The notes under the pieces are model-generated. The model made no database searches and was not told the origin of the DNA. It saw only the letters and a list, made by a program, of their open reading frames with translations. Of a DNA stretch of 64,000 nucleotides, positions 1 through 9,924 are shown in pieces. Made by a program: the position numbers and the translations under genes. The DNA is from Paenibacillus xylanexedens. GTDB lineage: Bacteria; Bacillota; Bacilli; Paenibacillales; Paenibacillaceae. The DNA lies in NCBI RefSeq assembly GCF_001908275.1, contig NZ_CP018620.1:5704001-5768000 (forward strand). The letters are read 5' to 3'. Within the stretch, counting starts at the first letter, position 1. Each line of letters begins with the position of its first letter.

Positions 1-2632
1 CGACCTTTAGAACGTCAATGGAGACAGATGCTGAAGCATCTTTTGAATCAACCTGCAACGGTCGTGTAAGTATCCTTTGTACAACTCCCTCTGTAACTCC
101 AATATCTGCACCTTTCTGTTCAAAATGGGCAGCTAACGATCCATCCTGAATCATATAGAGCAGGTCCTGCTCGGCTGCTGCATCCATATCCCCGGTGAAC
201 AACATGGAAGTCCCAGCCATGTCTAGCAAAAAGACAACCGAATCATGATTCTGATGTTCAGACACAGGCAAACTGCCCGATACACTTACATCCATATGTG
301 CCAGATCTGGAGCTATAAAATGTAAAATTGTCTCCTTATCAGCCTTATAGGACATGCCCTGCTGAATGGCGTACAGAGGAATTTTCCGTTCCATGGCTGT
401 GTCCAGTAACTTTTCAAAGTTATCCTTACCGCTGGTCGTGCCATTAAACATGAAACGTTTAACCGGAATCTGTTCCAGCACCGCCTGAAGTCCTCCGGCA
501 TGATCCTGATCAGCATGTGTGACAATTACAGCATCCAGTTGATGGATGCCTCTTTTTTTCAATAGAGGAACCACGACCTTGGCACCTACCTCATACGGAT
601 CACGTCTTGTTTTCCACGATTGTTCGGTGTTCCCAAAACTAACCATTCCCCCGCCATCCACCAGAATGTGTTTGCCTTCCGGGGTTGTAATCAATGTGCT
701 GTCCCCTTGTCCAATATCCAAAAACTGCACGATGCCGGTTCCAGCAGGCTTCGGAGTCTGATATGCCCACCATAATCCAGCAATAAAGCTGATTGCGAGC
801 AACCCGCACAACCATTGCTGAGCTATACTCATTCGTTCATGTGCATAATACCCTGCACCTCGTGCGGTAAATGCACTTGTATACTCCGGCCAGGCAATAC
901 TGGCTCCTAATGTCGTTAATGAAGTTTCTTTTCCACCTACATGGTTCTTACCTTGATCCTGTGCCACGGTAGACATCGAAGAGCGAATGCCCATATTCCC
1001 CATGGAAACTGAAGGTTGTCGCCTCACAAGAGGTGCCGTATCCTCCTCAATAAACGTTGTTTCTCGCTGCTCACCATTGCCACGATGCAACAGGTAGAGT
1101 AAGGCATACAACACAGCATAATATGCGGCGATCCATAACAAGGGCGGTGTTGCCCAGATCAATACAAAACCTGGCAAACTGTTCATCCACTCCACGCTTA
1201 CAAATGTCAGTTGATTCAGTTGCATCGCAATCCATGCGAGAGGTTTCGCCAAGGGAACCCATATGAATGACAATAACATGGCGACCGTCCCCAGAGGTAA
1301 TACAATAGCACTGATCAAAGAAACCAGCAGAAAGTTAGCTACAAATGAGAGTAGTGAGAACTGGTTGAAATACAAAATAGTTACTGGGAACGAAATCAGC
1401 TGAGCGGTCACGGTAACGGATGCCGTTGCTGCCAGAGATTTCGGCCAGCCGCTGAACAGCCGGTTAATCAATGGCATGTAGATCATCAAACCTGCGGTCA
1501 CAAGAAAGGATAACTGGAAGCTCACGCTCAGCAAAAAGTACGGGTCCCACCACATCATCACCAACGCTGCTGCACTGATCATCTGAAGACCGTCTCTGGC
1601 GAGGCCACGGCGTGCCATATACAACCCAATCATGGACATAATTCCTGCCCGAATCACTGAAGGTGAACCACCTGATAACAGTACATAAGCTGGCACCAGG
1701 ATCAGAACAATCGTGAGTGCCGTCTCTCTGGTAAGCCTTAGCCAGGATAGAATAAGGAGAAGAGAAGCGACATATACAGCTACATGGGTCCCGGAGATTG
1801 CCAGGATATGCGTTAAACCCAATTGTGAAAACTGACCATATGTACCTGGATCGATATCAGTAGCCATCCCGACAATAAGACCCTTCATATATCCAGCATG
1901 AGGCTCAGGAAATAACTGCTCAACCGCCGAGCCCAACTTATGCCTAATCCAATCCGTCCACCTTAGTATGTTATATTGTCCAAGTCCCTCAGGAGCAACT
2001 GCTGTTACCGAACTGGCTCCTTTCACTTTGAACAACCAGTGGATATGCAGGGTTCGCAAATAACTGCGATAATCAAACCCGCCAAAGTTCCTTGCTTCGC
2101 CAGGAAGGGCAAAAGAACCATTAAGCGTGATTGTATCGCCCCTCTTCCAGCCCGCTGCTACCTGTTGTTCTTCTTCCTCCAACAGTCTGACTTGTACCAT
2201 CAATTGTTCATCTATGTTGAATGCAGATGATACTGCAAGATCTGTAACTGCTGACGAATTCGATATTGGCAATAATGAAGACATCTGTATCTTAAAGTCA
2301 GCCCGATCTCCATCAATACGTACATCTGACACCAGCTCACCCTGAATTTCAGCTGACCATCCGTCCAACTCATGAGCAGCGATATGCATGGTCTCCGGCA
2401 GACTACTATGATTGCGTGCGTCATTCCACTCCCAATGTGCAGCACCTCCAATAAAGGCAGCGAGTAAAAATAAAACAGACCATCCACGCACATCCATAAA
2501 ACGAAGTAAAAGTGGCAAACATGCCATAGCTCCAATTAACCCCCAGATTAACGTCCAGCCTGTTAACGCGCAAGCTATCCCGCTCCCGCACAACCAACAA
2601 ATCGTAAAACTTAATAATGGTCTGCCTTTCAT
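1..2632 (-). CDS. comEC: ComEC DNA-uptake channel (3' end outside window)
   Basis: Polytopic membrane protein that carries single-stranded DNA across the membrane during competence. The reading frame opens with ATG at 2632 after a GGAGGGG ribosome site and stays open for 877 codons to the left edge, so the C-terminus is missing. It begins with hydrophobic segments, then a soluble OB-like N-terminal part, then the multi-helix Competence domain (roughly residues 230-500, with the segment LTHILAISGTHVAVY). From about residue 630 a metallo-beta-lactamase-like domain follows, with FLDIGQGDST, LVDGGG and the metal motif THADQDHAGG near residue 710. It lies downstream of comEA and comEB, as in Bacillus. 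A terminator-like hairpin separates it from comEB, so its expression may be lower or separate. Identification is firm. Confidence 0.95.
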   Translation of the reverse strand, partial: MKGRPLLSFTICWLCGSGIACALTGWTLIWGLIGAMACLPLLLRFMDVRGWSVLFLLAAFIGGAAHWEWNDARNHSSLPETMHIAAHELDGWSAEIQGELVSDVRIDGDRADFKIQMSSLLPISNSSAVTDLAVSSAFNIDEQLMVQVRLLEEEEQQVAAGWKRGDTITLNGSFALPGEARNFGGFDYRSYLRTLHIHWLFKVKGASSVTAVAPEGLGQYNILRWTDWIRHKLGSAVEQLFPEPHAGYMKGLIVGMATDIDPGTYGQFSQLGLTHILAISGTHVAVYVASLLLILSWLRLTRETALTIVLILVPAYVLLSGGSPSVIRAGIMSMIGLYMARRGLARDGLQMISAAALVMMWWDPYFLLSVSFQLSFLVTAGLMIYMPLINRLFSGWPKSLAATASVTVTAQLISFPVTILYFNQFSLLSFVANFLLVSLISAIVLPLGTVAMLLSFIWVPLAKPLAWIAMQLNQLTFVSVEWMNSLPGFVLIWATPPLLWIAAYYAVLYALLYLLHRGNGEQRETTFIEEDTAPLVRRQPSVSMGNMGIRSSMSTVAQDQGKNHVGGKETSLTTLGASIAWPEYTSAFTARGAGYYAHERMSIAQQWLCGLLAISFIAGLWWAYQTPKPAGTGIVQFLDIGQGDSTLITTPEGKHILVDGGGMVSFGNTEQSWKTRRDPYEVGAKVVVPLLKKRGIHQLDAVIVTHADQDHAGGLQAVLEQIPVKRFMFNGTTSGKDNFEKLLDTAMERKIPLYAIQQGMSYKADKETILHFIAPDLAHMDVSVSGSLPVSEHQNHDSVVFLLDMAGTSMLFTGDMDAAAEQDLLYMIQDGSLAAHFEQKGADIGVTEGVVQRILTRPLQVDSKDASASVSIDVLKV

Positions 2633-2665
2633 CTCTACCCCTCCTTCATTTCACCCGTTGAACGC

Positions 2666-2706
2666 AGAAAAACCCCCGGAAAGCCAATTCAGGCTTGCCG
2701 GAGGTT
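2666..2706 (-). terminator. Hairpin terminator between comEB and comEC
   Basis: On the minus strand the bases CCTCCGGCAAGCC and GGCTTTCCGGGGG form a stem of about 13 pairs with two mismatches and a 6-base loop, followed at once by TTTTTCTG. It sits between the comEB stop and the comEC start and could end or attenuate transcription from comEA-comEB into comEC. Confidence 0.75.
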
Positions 2707-2734
2707 CTCCCTCACGTATTCGACCATATTCACA

Positions 2735-3253
2735 TTAATTGCTCACAGTCATCATCGTTTCCCGCGGGGGCTGATAATTCTCCAGCCTGCGGAACGTTAT
2801 GCCCTTCTGTTCCATCATATTGGTAACCTTGCCGGTATCTTTAGGATAAGAACGATGAAACACGATTTCTGTAATCCCGCTATTCGCCAGCATATTGGCA
2901 CATGTCCAGCAAGGTTCGTCGGTCACATACACGGACGAGCCTTCACGGTCGATTCGATCTGTGAATAAAAGCAAATTTTGCTCCGCATGGATTGTGCGAA
3001 TGCATCGTTGCTTTTTGACCATTTCTTCCTGACCATCGGTCACGACCAACTCATACTCTTCCGATATCATGCAACCTGCTTCAGAACAATCCGGGACGCC
3101 GGTGGGTGCACCATTATAGGCTGTTCCCAGCAGTTTCTTTCCCTGAACAAGAACGGCACCCACATGACGACGCGAACAGCGGGAACGGGTGGAAACCATA
3201 TACGCGATGTCCATAAAATACGTATCCCAGTCCTTGCGTACCTCTGTACTCAT
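2735..3253 (-). CDS. comEB: ComEB, deoxycytidylate deaminase family
   Basis: Zinc enzyme of the dCMP deaminase family, 172 residues, the usual length. The family converts dCMP to dUMP for dTTP synthesis; in Bacillus ComEB has also been linked to placing the DNA-uptake machinery at the pole. The zinc ligands are visible as HAEQNLL and PCWTCANML, and the N-terminal substrate-binding stretch GAVLVQGKKLLGTAYNGAPTG-like segment is intact. The gene lies 39 bases after comEA in the same direction and is followed by a hairpin terminator. The family call is firm; catalysis is inferred from the complete zinc site. Confidence 0.95.
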   Translation of the reverse strand: MSTEVRKDWDTYFMDIAYMVSTRSRCSRRHVGAVLVQGKKLLGTAYNGAPTGVPDCSEAGCMISEEYELVVTDGQEEMVKKQRCIRTIHAEQNLLLFTDRIDREGSSVYVTDEPCWTCANMLANSGITEIVFHRSYPKDTGKVTNMMEQKGITFRRLENYQPPRETMMTVSN

Positions 3254-3292
3254 GCTGCATTCCTCCCGCTCAACACATTTTTTATTCTAATA

Positions 3293-3931
3293 TTACCGGA
3301 TCTGCACATACGGTGCCATCTTCTCCAGCATCTTCATACCGATTCCTTTGACCTTTGTCAGATCACTGACTTTTGCAAAAGGACCATGTGCATTCCGATA
3401 ATCCACAATAGCCTGAGCTTTCTTCTCTCCGATTCCGGGAAGCTCCGTAAGCTTGGAGACAGGCGCTGTATTCACATCAATCTTGCCATTGTCGCTAACT
3501 TCCTCACGAACTACAGATGGATTACTGTTCGAGCCCGTCTCGGAGGTAACCGAAGGATTCGAATTCGTACTTTGCGCCACTGGTTCAATCGAATTTGAGG
3601 TGTCCGGTGGATTGTCATTCGTCTGACTTGTAGTTTGAACAACTGAATCACCTTCAACCCCAACGCTCGCAAGCTCTTTAGACTCATCTGCCTTTGCATC
3701 ATTTCCAGTCTGCAGCCCACTTGCCTCGGTTCCCGAAGAAGATGCTCCTGTATTGCCCTGAACCGAATTAGCCGACTGTACAGCAGGGAGTTCCTGCTCT
3801 ATCGTCGGCTTCTCGGTGCCGAGCTGCAAGGGTTCCCAGCCACTAGGTGGTTGTTCACTTTTGCCCGACCATAATATGAGTATACTTCCAACCACCGCAG
3901 CAGCAATGGTCATCCCTTTGTTCCATCTCAT
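3293..3931 (-). CDS. comEA: ComEA, competence DNA receptor
   Basis: Membrane-anchored DNA-binding protein that takes up double-stranded DNA outside the membrane and passes it to ComEC. An N-terminal membrane anchor (MTIAAAVVGSILILWSG) is followed by a long low-complexity Ser/Asn/Gln-rich linker and a C-terminal pair of helix-hairpin-helix motifs (ITELPGIGEKKA-like TELPGIGEKKAQAIVDYR, then LTKVKGIGMKMLEKM). The frame is open up to an ATG at 4033, but the ATG at 3931 has a better ribosome site (GAGAGGTG) and puts the anchor right at the N-terminus, so I chose it. It is divergent from comER. The long linker is typical of Gram-positive ComEA, which must span the wall. Confidence 0.93.
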   Translation of the reverse strand: MRWNKGMTIAAAVVGSILILWSGKSEQPPSGWEPLQLGTEKPTIEQELPAVQSANSVQGNTGASSSGTEASGLQTGNDAKADESKELASVGVEGDSVVQTTSQTNDNPPDTSNSIEPVAQSTNSNPSVTSETGSNSNPSVVREEVSDNGKIDVNTAPVSKLTELPGIGEKKAQAIVDYRNAHGPFAKVSDLTKVKGIGMKMLEKMAPYVQIR

Positions 3932-4116
3932 TCTTCCACACCTCTCCCTAAATTCAAAATCATTCATTTCGAACACGGGCGGTGCTTCCGAACCGTTGTA
4001 CTTTCCTGATGAAACAAGTTGTTCATTTTTCATGTCATGTGAAACAGGTCCTCACGCATAGAATAGAGGGAATGAACTGCGCCAGTACCGTAAAGCATGA
4101 AAGGAGGCCTGAAACA

Positions 4117-4962
4117 ATGAAGGTTGGATTTATCGGAACCGGCAGCATGGGCAGCCTGCTAATCTATGCCCTGATCCAATCGGGTGCACTTGAGCCCCGG
4201 CAGATCGCGGCCAGCAATCGAACCCCGTCCAAAGTACGTCAGTTATCCCTCCGTTACCCCGGTCTGCATGAATCCCAGAGCAATCGGGAAACGGTGATCC
4301 GAAGTAATATCATCTTCCTGTGCGTGAAGCCGCTTGAATTCAAACATGTTATTGACGACATCCTGCCTGTCGTGAACCCCAATCATATAATTGTCTCGAT
4401 CACCAGTCCCGTGCAGCTGCGACATCTGGAATCTTCACTTCCTTGCAAAGTCTCCAAGGTAATTCCCAGCGTCACACACCAAGTCGGCAGTGGAGCATCC
4501 CTCTGCATACATGGCGAACGAATGACCAGTGAAGACCGCGCTGTGTTGGAAAGTCTGCTCAGTCATATAGGCAGGCCGTACCAAGTGGATGAAGCCTGTA
4601 CACGAATCACATCCGACTTCTCCAGCTGCGGACCTGCATTCATATCGTTCTTTTTGGAACAGTGGATCGAAAGTGCAGTGAAGCTGACAGGCATTAAAAG
4701 GGCAGATGCCTGCGCTCTGGCTGGCGAAATGCTCCTGGGAACAGGCAAGCTGCTCACCGAAGGAGGATACACCCCTCAAGAGCTTCAGGCTCGTGTCGCT
4801 GTACCCGGCGGTATTACCGCTCAGGCACTTGCACTGCTGAAGGTAAGTCTCGACGGTGTTTTCGACAGTCTGATCCACACGACACATGACAAATATGATG
4901 AAGATTTGTTAAAGCTGGATGAACTATTCCGAGCCGGTGAGATTAACCGGCAACAATATTAA
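4117..4962 (+). CDS. comER: ComER, pyrroline-5-carboxylate reductase-like protein
   Basis: 281-residue protein of the ProC fold. The N-terminal Rossmann motif is [12 protein letters not shown], and family-typical segments follow ([38 protein letters not shown]). The start at 4117 follows an AAAGGAGG site; the frame is open further upstream but those codons are unlike the family. In Bacillus ComER is not needed for DNA uptake and its substrate is unsettled; links to sporulation and biofilm have been reported. Position, divergent from comEABC, decides the name over a general ProC. Its last 20 bases overlap the end of leuS on the other strand. Confidence 0.92.
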   Translation: MKVGFIGTGSMGSLLIYALIQSGALEPRQIAASNRTPSKVRQLSLRYPGLHESQSNRETVIRSNIIFLCVKPLEFKHVIDDILPVVNPNHIIVSITSPVQLRHLESSLPCKVSKVIPSVTHQVGSGASLCIHGERMTSEDRAVLESLLSHIGRPYQVDEACTRITSDFSSCGPAFISFFLEQWIESAVKLTGIKRADACALAGEMLLGTGKLLTEGGYTPQELQARVAVPGGITAQALALLKVSLDGVFDSLIHTTHDKYDEDLLKLDELFRAGEINRQQY

Positions 4963-7387
4963 CGAGTTTGCCTGGAACGGCAATGACCTTGCGAATGGTC
5001 TTGCCTTCCAGCGCCTGCTTAACAGGTGCCAGCTCCATCGTAAAGTCCTGCATACCCTGTGCATCCAGATCCTTCGCGATCGTAGCACGAGTTACAATTT
5101 TACCATTTACCTGAACAACGATTTCCACTTCAGCATCCACTGTCATGGACTCATCATATTCAGGCCAAGCCACGTAAGAGATTCCACCTTCATGACCCAA
5201 ACGGCTCCACAGTTCCTCTGCCATATGCGGTGCCAGTGGTGACAACAGCTGCACAAATTTCTCCATCGCTTCACGAGGCAGTGTGTCCGCTTTGTATGCA
5301 TCGTTGATGAAAATCATCAGCTGGCTGATGGAAGTGTTGAAGCGCAGATGTTCCAGATCTTCCGTAACTTTTTTGATCGTTTTGTGAGCAGTCCGTTTGA
5401 ACTCATCCGTTCCACCGTCCACCGTAATCTTGTCATTGATGGCTCCTGTGTCTTCGTTAATGAAGAGACGCCATACACGTGACAGGAAGCGGTGCATGCC
5501 TTCAACCCCGTTTGCATTCCACGGTTTTGTCGCTTCCAATGGTCCCATGAACATCTCGTACAGACGCAATGTATCTGCACCGAATTCATTGACGATTTCA
5601 TCCGGGTTAATGACATTACCACGGGATTTACTCATTTTCTCATTATTCGTACCCAGGATCATACCTTGGTTCACCAATTTGTGGAAAGGTTCTTTGGTCT
5701 CCACAACACCCAGATCATACAGCACTTTGTGCCAGAAACGAGCGTACAGCAAGTGAAGCACCGCATGCTCTGCTCCGCCAATGTACAGATCAACTGGCAG
5801 CCACTGTTGCTGTTTCTCCTTGGAGATCAGTTCCTTGTCATTGTGTGGATCGATAAAGCGCAGGTAATACCAGCAGCTACCCGCCCATTGTGGCATGGTG
5901 TTAGTCTCACGACGTGCCTTCATTCCCGTTTCCGGATCTACCGTATTCACCCACTCTGTAACATTCGCCAGCGGTGATTCTCCAGTACCCGAAGGTTTGA
6001 TCTGGTCGATATCAGGCAGCAGCAGTGGAAGTTGATCCTCCGGTACTGTCTTCATCGTTCCGTCTTCCAGATGCAGAATCGGGATTGGCTCACCCCAGTA
6101 ACGCTGACGGCTGAACAGCCAATCGCGCAGACGATAGGTTACTTTACCTTGTCCTTTACCGTTCTCTTCCAACCAAGCAATCATCTTGGCAACCGCTTCT
6201 TCATTATTCAGTCCGTTCAAGAAATCGGAATTCACATGCGCGCCATCACCCGAATATGCCTCTTGTGTAACGTCTCCGCCTTGAATAACCTCGATGATAT
6301 CCAGACCGAACTGCTTCGCAAATTCCCAGTCGCGTGCATCATGACCCGGAACTGCCATAACCGCACCTGTACCGTAACCTGCAAGAACATAATCGGCAAT
6401 CCAGATCGGCAGTTTTGCACCATTAACGGGATTGATTGCATAAGCGCCAGTGAATACACCTGTTTTGTCTTTGGCCAAATCTGTACGTTCCAGATCACTC
6501 TTACGAGAAGCCTGCTCCTGATAAGCCTGAATCGCTTCACGTTGGTCATCGGTTGTAATTGCTTCTACCAATTCATGTTCCGGAGCAAGTACTGCAAAGC
6601 TCGCACCAAACAATGTGTCCGCACGGGTAGTGAACACCTTGATGACTTCCTCGCGACCCTCAATGGCAAATACAACTTCCGCACCTGTCGATTTACCGAT
6701 CCAGTTGCGCTGCATATCCTTGATGCTTTCAGACCAATCCAGCTCTTCCAGGTCTTCCAACAGACGCTCTGCATACTCGGTAATTCTCAGAACCCATTGA
6801 CGCATCGGTTTGCGTACAACCGGATGTCCACCACGTTCACTCTTGCCATCAATAACCTCTTCATTAGCAAGTACCGTTCCAAGGGCTTCACACCAGTTAA
6901 CTGCAACTTCATCCACATAAGCCAGGCCCTTATTGTACAGCTGGATAAAGATCCATTGTGTCCATTTATAGTATTCAGGGTCCGTTGTGCTGATCTCACG
7001 ATCCCAGTCATAAGAGAAACCGAGCGATTTGATCTGGCGACGGAAATTGTCAATATTACGGAATGTAATATCTCGTGGATGTTCACCTGTATCCAGTGCA
7101 TGCTGCTCAGCAGGCAGACCGAAAGCATCCCAACCCATTGGGTGCAATACGTTGTAACCGCGCATACGTTTGTAACGGGAAACGATATCCGTTGCCGTAT
7201 ATCCTTCCGGGTGACCTACGTGCAGACCTGAACCGGATGGATAAGGGAACATATCCAGTGCATAAAATTTCGGTTTAGCAGGGTCCTCACCCGTTTTAAA
7301 CGTTTTATTTGCATCCCAATATTGCTGCCAACTTTTTTCCATGACTTGTGGCTGATAGCCGTGTTTCGGCTGGTTATTCTCACTCAT
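4943..7387 (-). CDS. leuS: Leucyl-tRNA synthetase
   Basis: Class I aminoacyl-tRNA synthetase, 814 residues, charging tRNA-Leu. The HIGH-type signature is in [16 protein letters not shown] (about residues 48-63) and the KMSKS loop is [10 protein letters not shown] (about residue 583). Between them lies the editing (CP1) domain with segments such as [12 protein letters not shown] and the conserved Asp-containing [10 protein letters not shown]. The C-terminal anticodon-binding and tail domains end in [12 protein letters not shown]...[14 protein letters not shown]. The gene has its own promoter and T-box leader, so it is controlled by uncharged tRNA-Leu. Its 3' end overlaps comER by 20 bases. Confidence 0.98.
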   Translation of the reverse strand: MSENNQPKHGYQPQVMEKSWQQYWDANKTFKTGEDPAKPKFYALDMFPYPSGSGLHVGHPEGYTATDIVSRYKRMRGYNVLHPMGWDAFGLPAEQHALDTGEHPRDITFRNIDNFRRQIKSLGFSYDWDREISTTDPEYYKWTQWIFIQLYNKGLAYVDEVAVNWCEALGTVLANEEVIDGKSERGGHPVVRKPMRQWVLRITEYAERLLEDLEELDWSESIKDMQRNWIGKSTGAEVVFAIEGREEVIKVFTTRADTLFGASFAVLAPEHELVEAITTDDQREAIQAYQEQASRKSDLERTDLAKDKTGVFTGAYAINPVNGAKLPIWIADYVLAGYGTGAVMAVPGHDARDWEFAKQFGLDIIEVIQGGDVTQEAYSGDGAHVNSDFLNGLNNEEAVAKMIAWLEENGKGQGKVTYRLRDWLFSRQRYWGEPIPILHLEDGTMKTVPEDQLPLLLPDIDQIKPSGTGESPLANVTEWVNTVDPETGMKARRETNTMPQWAGSCWYYLRFIDPHNDKELISKEKQQQWLPVDLYIGGAEHAVLHLLYARFWHKVLYDLGVVETKEPFHKLVNQGMILGTNNEKMSKSRGNVINPDEIVNEFGADTLRLYEMFMGPLEATKPWNANGVEGMHRFLSRVWRLFINEDTGAINDKITVDGGTDEFKRTAHKTIKKVTEDLEHLRFNTSISQLMIFINDAYKADTLPREAMEKFVQLLSPLAPHMAEELWSRLGHEGGISYVAWPEYDESMTVDAEVEIVVQVNGKIVTRATIAKDLDAQGMQDFTMELAPVKQALEGKTIRKVIAVPGKLVNIVAG

Positions 7388-7432
7388 CTATTGTTCCTCC
7401 TTCAGGTTATTCACTTTAGCTTTAATTGCAAC

Positions 7433-7746
7433 AAAAAAACCTCAGCATCCCGTAGCGTTTGCAGCGCTAGGGACGAGAGGTTGAATTCCCGTGGTACCAC
7501 CCTAGTTAGCGGACGAACGTGCTTCGTCATCCACTCCCTTTGGACCTGTAACGGCGGTTAACCGATGCGGATTTCCATTCCTGATCCCAAGCTTTATACA
7601 AGCAGGTTAAACAGAATGGTGTAATCACCGCATTTCTCCAAGGCGAGTTCGCAAATCACTGTCAACCGGCTTGCACCAACCGCCGGCTCTCTGTTATGTA
7701 CAGGAATTACTACTGATCCTTATCATCGAAATATGTATACAATATC
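7433..7746 (-). ncRNA. T-box leader of leuS
   Basis: Transcribed leader that senses uncharged tRNA-Leu. The hallmark T-box AGGGTGGTACCACGGG is on the minus strand at 7488-7503, right before a terminator hairpin (about 7440-7480) with a run of seven T at 7433-7439. Part of the hairpin can pair with the T-box region as an antiterminator. Upstream lies a large stem I region. A CTC leucine codon at 7645-7647, in the context GCGAACTCGCC, is the likely specifier; I did not fold the RNA, so that choice is tentative. The GGATCAGTAGTAATTC segment near 7700 resembles the AGTA-containing base of stem I. Confidence 0.92.
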
Positions 7747-7752
7747 GGGACC

Positions 7753-7781
7753 ATTATATAAAAAAGCAAGCCCAAAGTCAA
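7753..7781 (-). promoter_or_regulatory. Sigma-A promoter of leuS
   Basis: Minus-strand -35 box TTGACT (7776-7781) and -10 box TATAAT (7753-7758) are separated by exactly 17 bases. Transcription should start near 7746, just before the T-box leader. Confidence 0.85.
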
Positions 7782-7846
7782 TATTACACGTTATAATCGC
7801 TATCTTGAAGTCTACGCTTCGTACCGTTCATAACGCTGGTTTCTTT

Positions 7847-8803
7847 TCAAGATAACCGAAAACGCTCAATGCCTTCCTCCAGATTATGAATGGTCCAATT
7901 CACATGTTCCTGATTATCATATTGACGATAAGCGCACTCAATGCGCAGCACCAGATCAAAGTACAAGTCATAGAGACTTCTTCTTTTCAGCTCACTTTCA
8001 GTCGTAATCGCATGCCCATACCCTTTCACAAAACCGGGCGTATAGTTAAAATGACTGAAATAATGCTCCATCAGAGGATCTGCCCACAGTGAACGTTCAA
8101 AATCAATAATCGCTGTGATGCGACCTTTGTCTACTAACACATTGCCATCCCACAGATCCCAACTGACAAGCACAGGTTCTTTGACATCGTTAAGCGCATC
8201 CGACTTATCTTCAATCAAGCGTCTCAATTCAGGATAGTCGATCGAAAATGTAATTCCGGCTTCTTCCCCATCGGTAAGAATGTCATCCATCAGATTCATA
8301 AATGCTTCTTTCCATGTGGAATATCGCTGTTTGTGCTCCGAGAAATATCCAAACTTCTCACCCTTGATTTCATTAATTCGACGATTATAGCGCCCCAGTT
8401 GTTGTTCAACGGCTTCCTGCTCTTCCGCAGAATATTGATCCTTGACCTGATTATAGGGTGTTCCAGACATGTACTCCATGATAAAATAACGCGCTGAAGC
8501 CATAGTTAACGAATCATCATAAGCTAGTACTTGGGGTATGGGAACATCTTGCAGCTCGCTGATGAGTCGCAGTGCCTCAACCTCGGCAATCATGAGATCC
8601 TGCTCACAACGCATCACATTGGTCGAAGCCGAAGGTGCAATTTTGAGTACCACTCGCTGTACGTCACTAAGTGTGATGAGATATGCATGATTGGCCCAGC
8701 CATCCACCATTTCCTTGTAGTCCTGTATACTCGCAGAGAAATGCTGCTCTATTATGGCATTCAGTTGTTCTGACGTAAGTCTTGTTTTATATGTACTTTC
8801 CAC
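7847..8803 (-). CDS. Aminoglycoside phosphotransferase (APH) family kinase
   Basis: 318-residue protein of the APH / choline kinase fold; the substrate cannot be told from sequence. The start is GTG at 8803 behind a GAGGTG-type site. N-terminal lobe residues include VVLKIAPSAS (ATP-site Lys), and EYMSGTPY is the hinge. The catalytic loop is VSWDLWDGNVLVDKG where most family members have HxDxxxxN: the Asp and Asn remain but the His position is Ser or Trp. IIDFERSLWADP supplies the metal-binding Asp. It stands alone between leuS and the yqe operon. A role in antibiotic resistance should not be assumed; many of these act on small metabolites. Confidence 0.85.
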   Translation of the reverse strand: MESTYKTRLTSEQLNAIIEQHFSASIQDYKEMVDGWANHAYLITLSDVQRVVLKIAPSASTNVMRCEQDLMIAEVEALRLISELQDVPIPQVLAYDDSLTMASARYFIMEYMSGTPYNQVKDQYSAEEQEAVEQQLGRYNRRINEIKGEKFGYFSEHKQRYSTWKEAFMNLMDDILTDGEEAGITFSIDYPELRRLIEDKSDALNDVKEPVLVSWDLWDGNVLVDKGRITAIIDFERSLWADPLMEHYFSHFNYTPGFVKGYGHAITTESELKRRSLYDLYFDLVLRIECAYRQYDNQEHVNWTIHNLEEGIERFRLS

Positions 8804-8834
8804 CTCTACACCTCACCTCGACTATTGATTTCCT

Positions 8835-8850
8835 TAGAAAACGCTTTCTA
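8835..8850. promoter_or_regulatory. Cre-like palindrome upstream of the APH-like gene
   Basis: TAGAAAACGCTTTCTA, 32 bases before the APH-like start, is palindromic except for its centre and differs from the CcpA consensus core TGAAANCGNTTTCA at its outer bases. Catabolite control is only a possibility. Confidence 0.3.
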
Positions 8851-8970
8851 TCCGACTATTATCGCCTCCTTTACTTTAACTGGCAATACTTTTTGTCATG
8901 CTCGTAAGTCTTTCCTAGCAGTTCCTTGCCGGATTGCAGAAGCTTTTTATTCATTCTCCAAAAAAATCAA

Positions 8971-9012
8971 ACAAAAAAACTGCCCTTATGCACCATACAT
9001 AAGGACAGTTCT
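8971..9012 (-). terminator. Terminator of the yqe operon
   Basis: Minus-strand ACTGTCCTTATG and CATAAGGGCAGT form a 12-base stem with one mismatch around a short loop, followed by TTTTTTTG. It begins about 13 bases after the yqeM stop and closes the housekeeping operon. Confidence 0.88.
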
Positions 9013-9024
9013 CATTATTCGCTC

Positions 9025-9795
9025 TTACTTCACAGCAACGTAGAACAAGCGCTGTGCGCTGTCTCCGGCCTCTTTCCATTCAAAATCCGCATATACCTTC
9101 ACGTCTCTAAAACCTGCCTTGGATAACTCCAGCTTCATCCAGTCCGGATTATATGCACGCTGGACATGAACTTCTTCAAACCGCTGGTACATATCCTTGT
9201 TACCATCATCCACACGCGAAAAAATACTGAGATGATGCTCAATCTCACAGCGATCCTGGTCCAGATCACAAGTCCAAATATAAGATACGGAGCGCTCATC
9301 CAGTACAAAAGGCTGCTCCTCATCATAACGAATAAGGGTATTGGGATGATGCACATCAAACAGGAACGTTCCACCAGGCTTCAGCATTTCGTATGTCCGC
9401 TGGAAAGTACGAACGACATCTTCTTGTTCAAGCAAATAATTGACACAATCACAGAAAGATATCACCGAATCCACAGGTTCCGGAACTCGCCATTCCCGCA
9501 TATCCTGCTGCACCCAACGGACACTGCCCTCGCGATACAAGCGATGACCCTGAGGCGTAGCCTCCATCTTGCTGCGTGCAACCGACAGCATATCTGATGA
9601 GAGGTCAATGCCTGTAACTTCGAAACCGGAGTTCACGAGCGGGATCGTAATGGAGCCCGTTCCACAGCCAAGTTCAGCGACACTTTTGGGCATTCCATGC
9701 TTTTCCCATGCTGTTCTTGCAAACCTTATCCAGTCCGGATAAGGCATATCTTCCATTAATTCATCATACACATAGGCAAATTTCCGGTAAGACAT
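9025..9795 (-). CDS. yqeM: YqeM-like SAM-dependent methyltransferase
   Basis: Class I methyltransferase, 256 residues from the chosen start. The SAM-binding motif AELGCGTGSITIPL is followed by the acidic residue in VTGIDLSSDML, then VISFCDCVNYLLEQ and a C-terminal sheet. The frame is open to 9858, but the family begins like MSYRKFAYVYDELMED, so I use the ATG at 9795. It is the last gene of the yqeG-yqeM operon, as in Bacillus subtilis, where it sits beside comER. The methyl acceptor is unknown. Confidence 0.85.
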   Translation of the reverse strand: MSYRKFAYVYDELMEDMPYPDWIRFARTAWEKHGMPKSVAELGCGTGSITIPLVNSGFEVTGIDLSSDMLSVARSKMEATPQGHRLYREGSVRWVQQDMREWRVPEPVDSVISFCDCVNYLLEQEDVVRTFQRTYEMLKPGGTFLFDVHHPNTLIRYDEEQPFVLDERSVSYIWTCDLDQDRCEIEHHLSIFSRVDDGNKDMYQRFEEVHVQRAYNPDWMKLELSKAGFRDVKVYADFEWKEAGDSAQRLFYVAVK

Positions 9796-9924
9796 GTCAG
9801 GCACCGCACTTTCAATTTCATTTTCCAATCCTGTTAACAAAAGAAAAGACAGGGGCATCCGGTGTTTACCCAGCCTATCCCTGCCTTATCCGAGTTCCAT
9901 ATTACAACTATTTAATCAGGAAAA

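Noticed and set aside
2978..3598. 206-codon open frame on the plus strand
   Set aside because: Shadow of comEB and comEA, both well supported on the other strand.
6032..7231. 399-codon open frame on the plus strand
   Set aside because: Antisense shadow of leuS; low-complexity, Cys/Ile/Phe-rich protein with no family pattern and no ribosome site.
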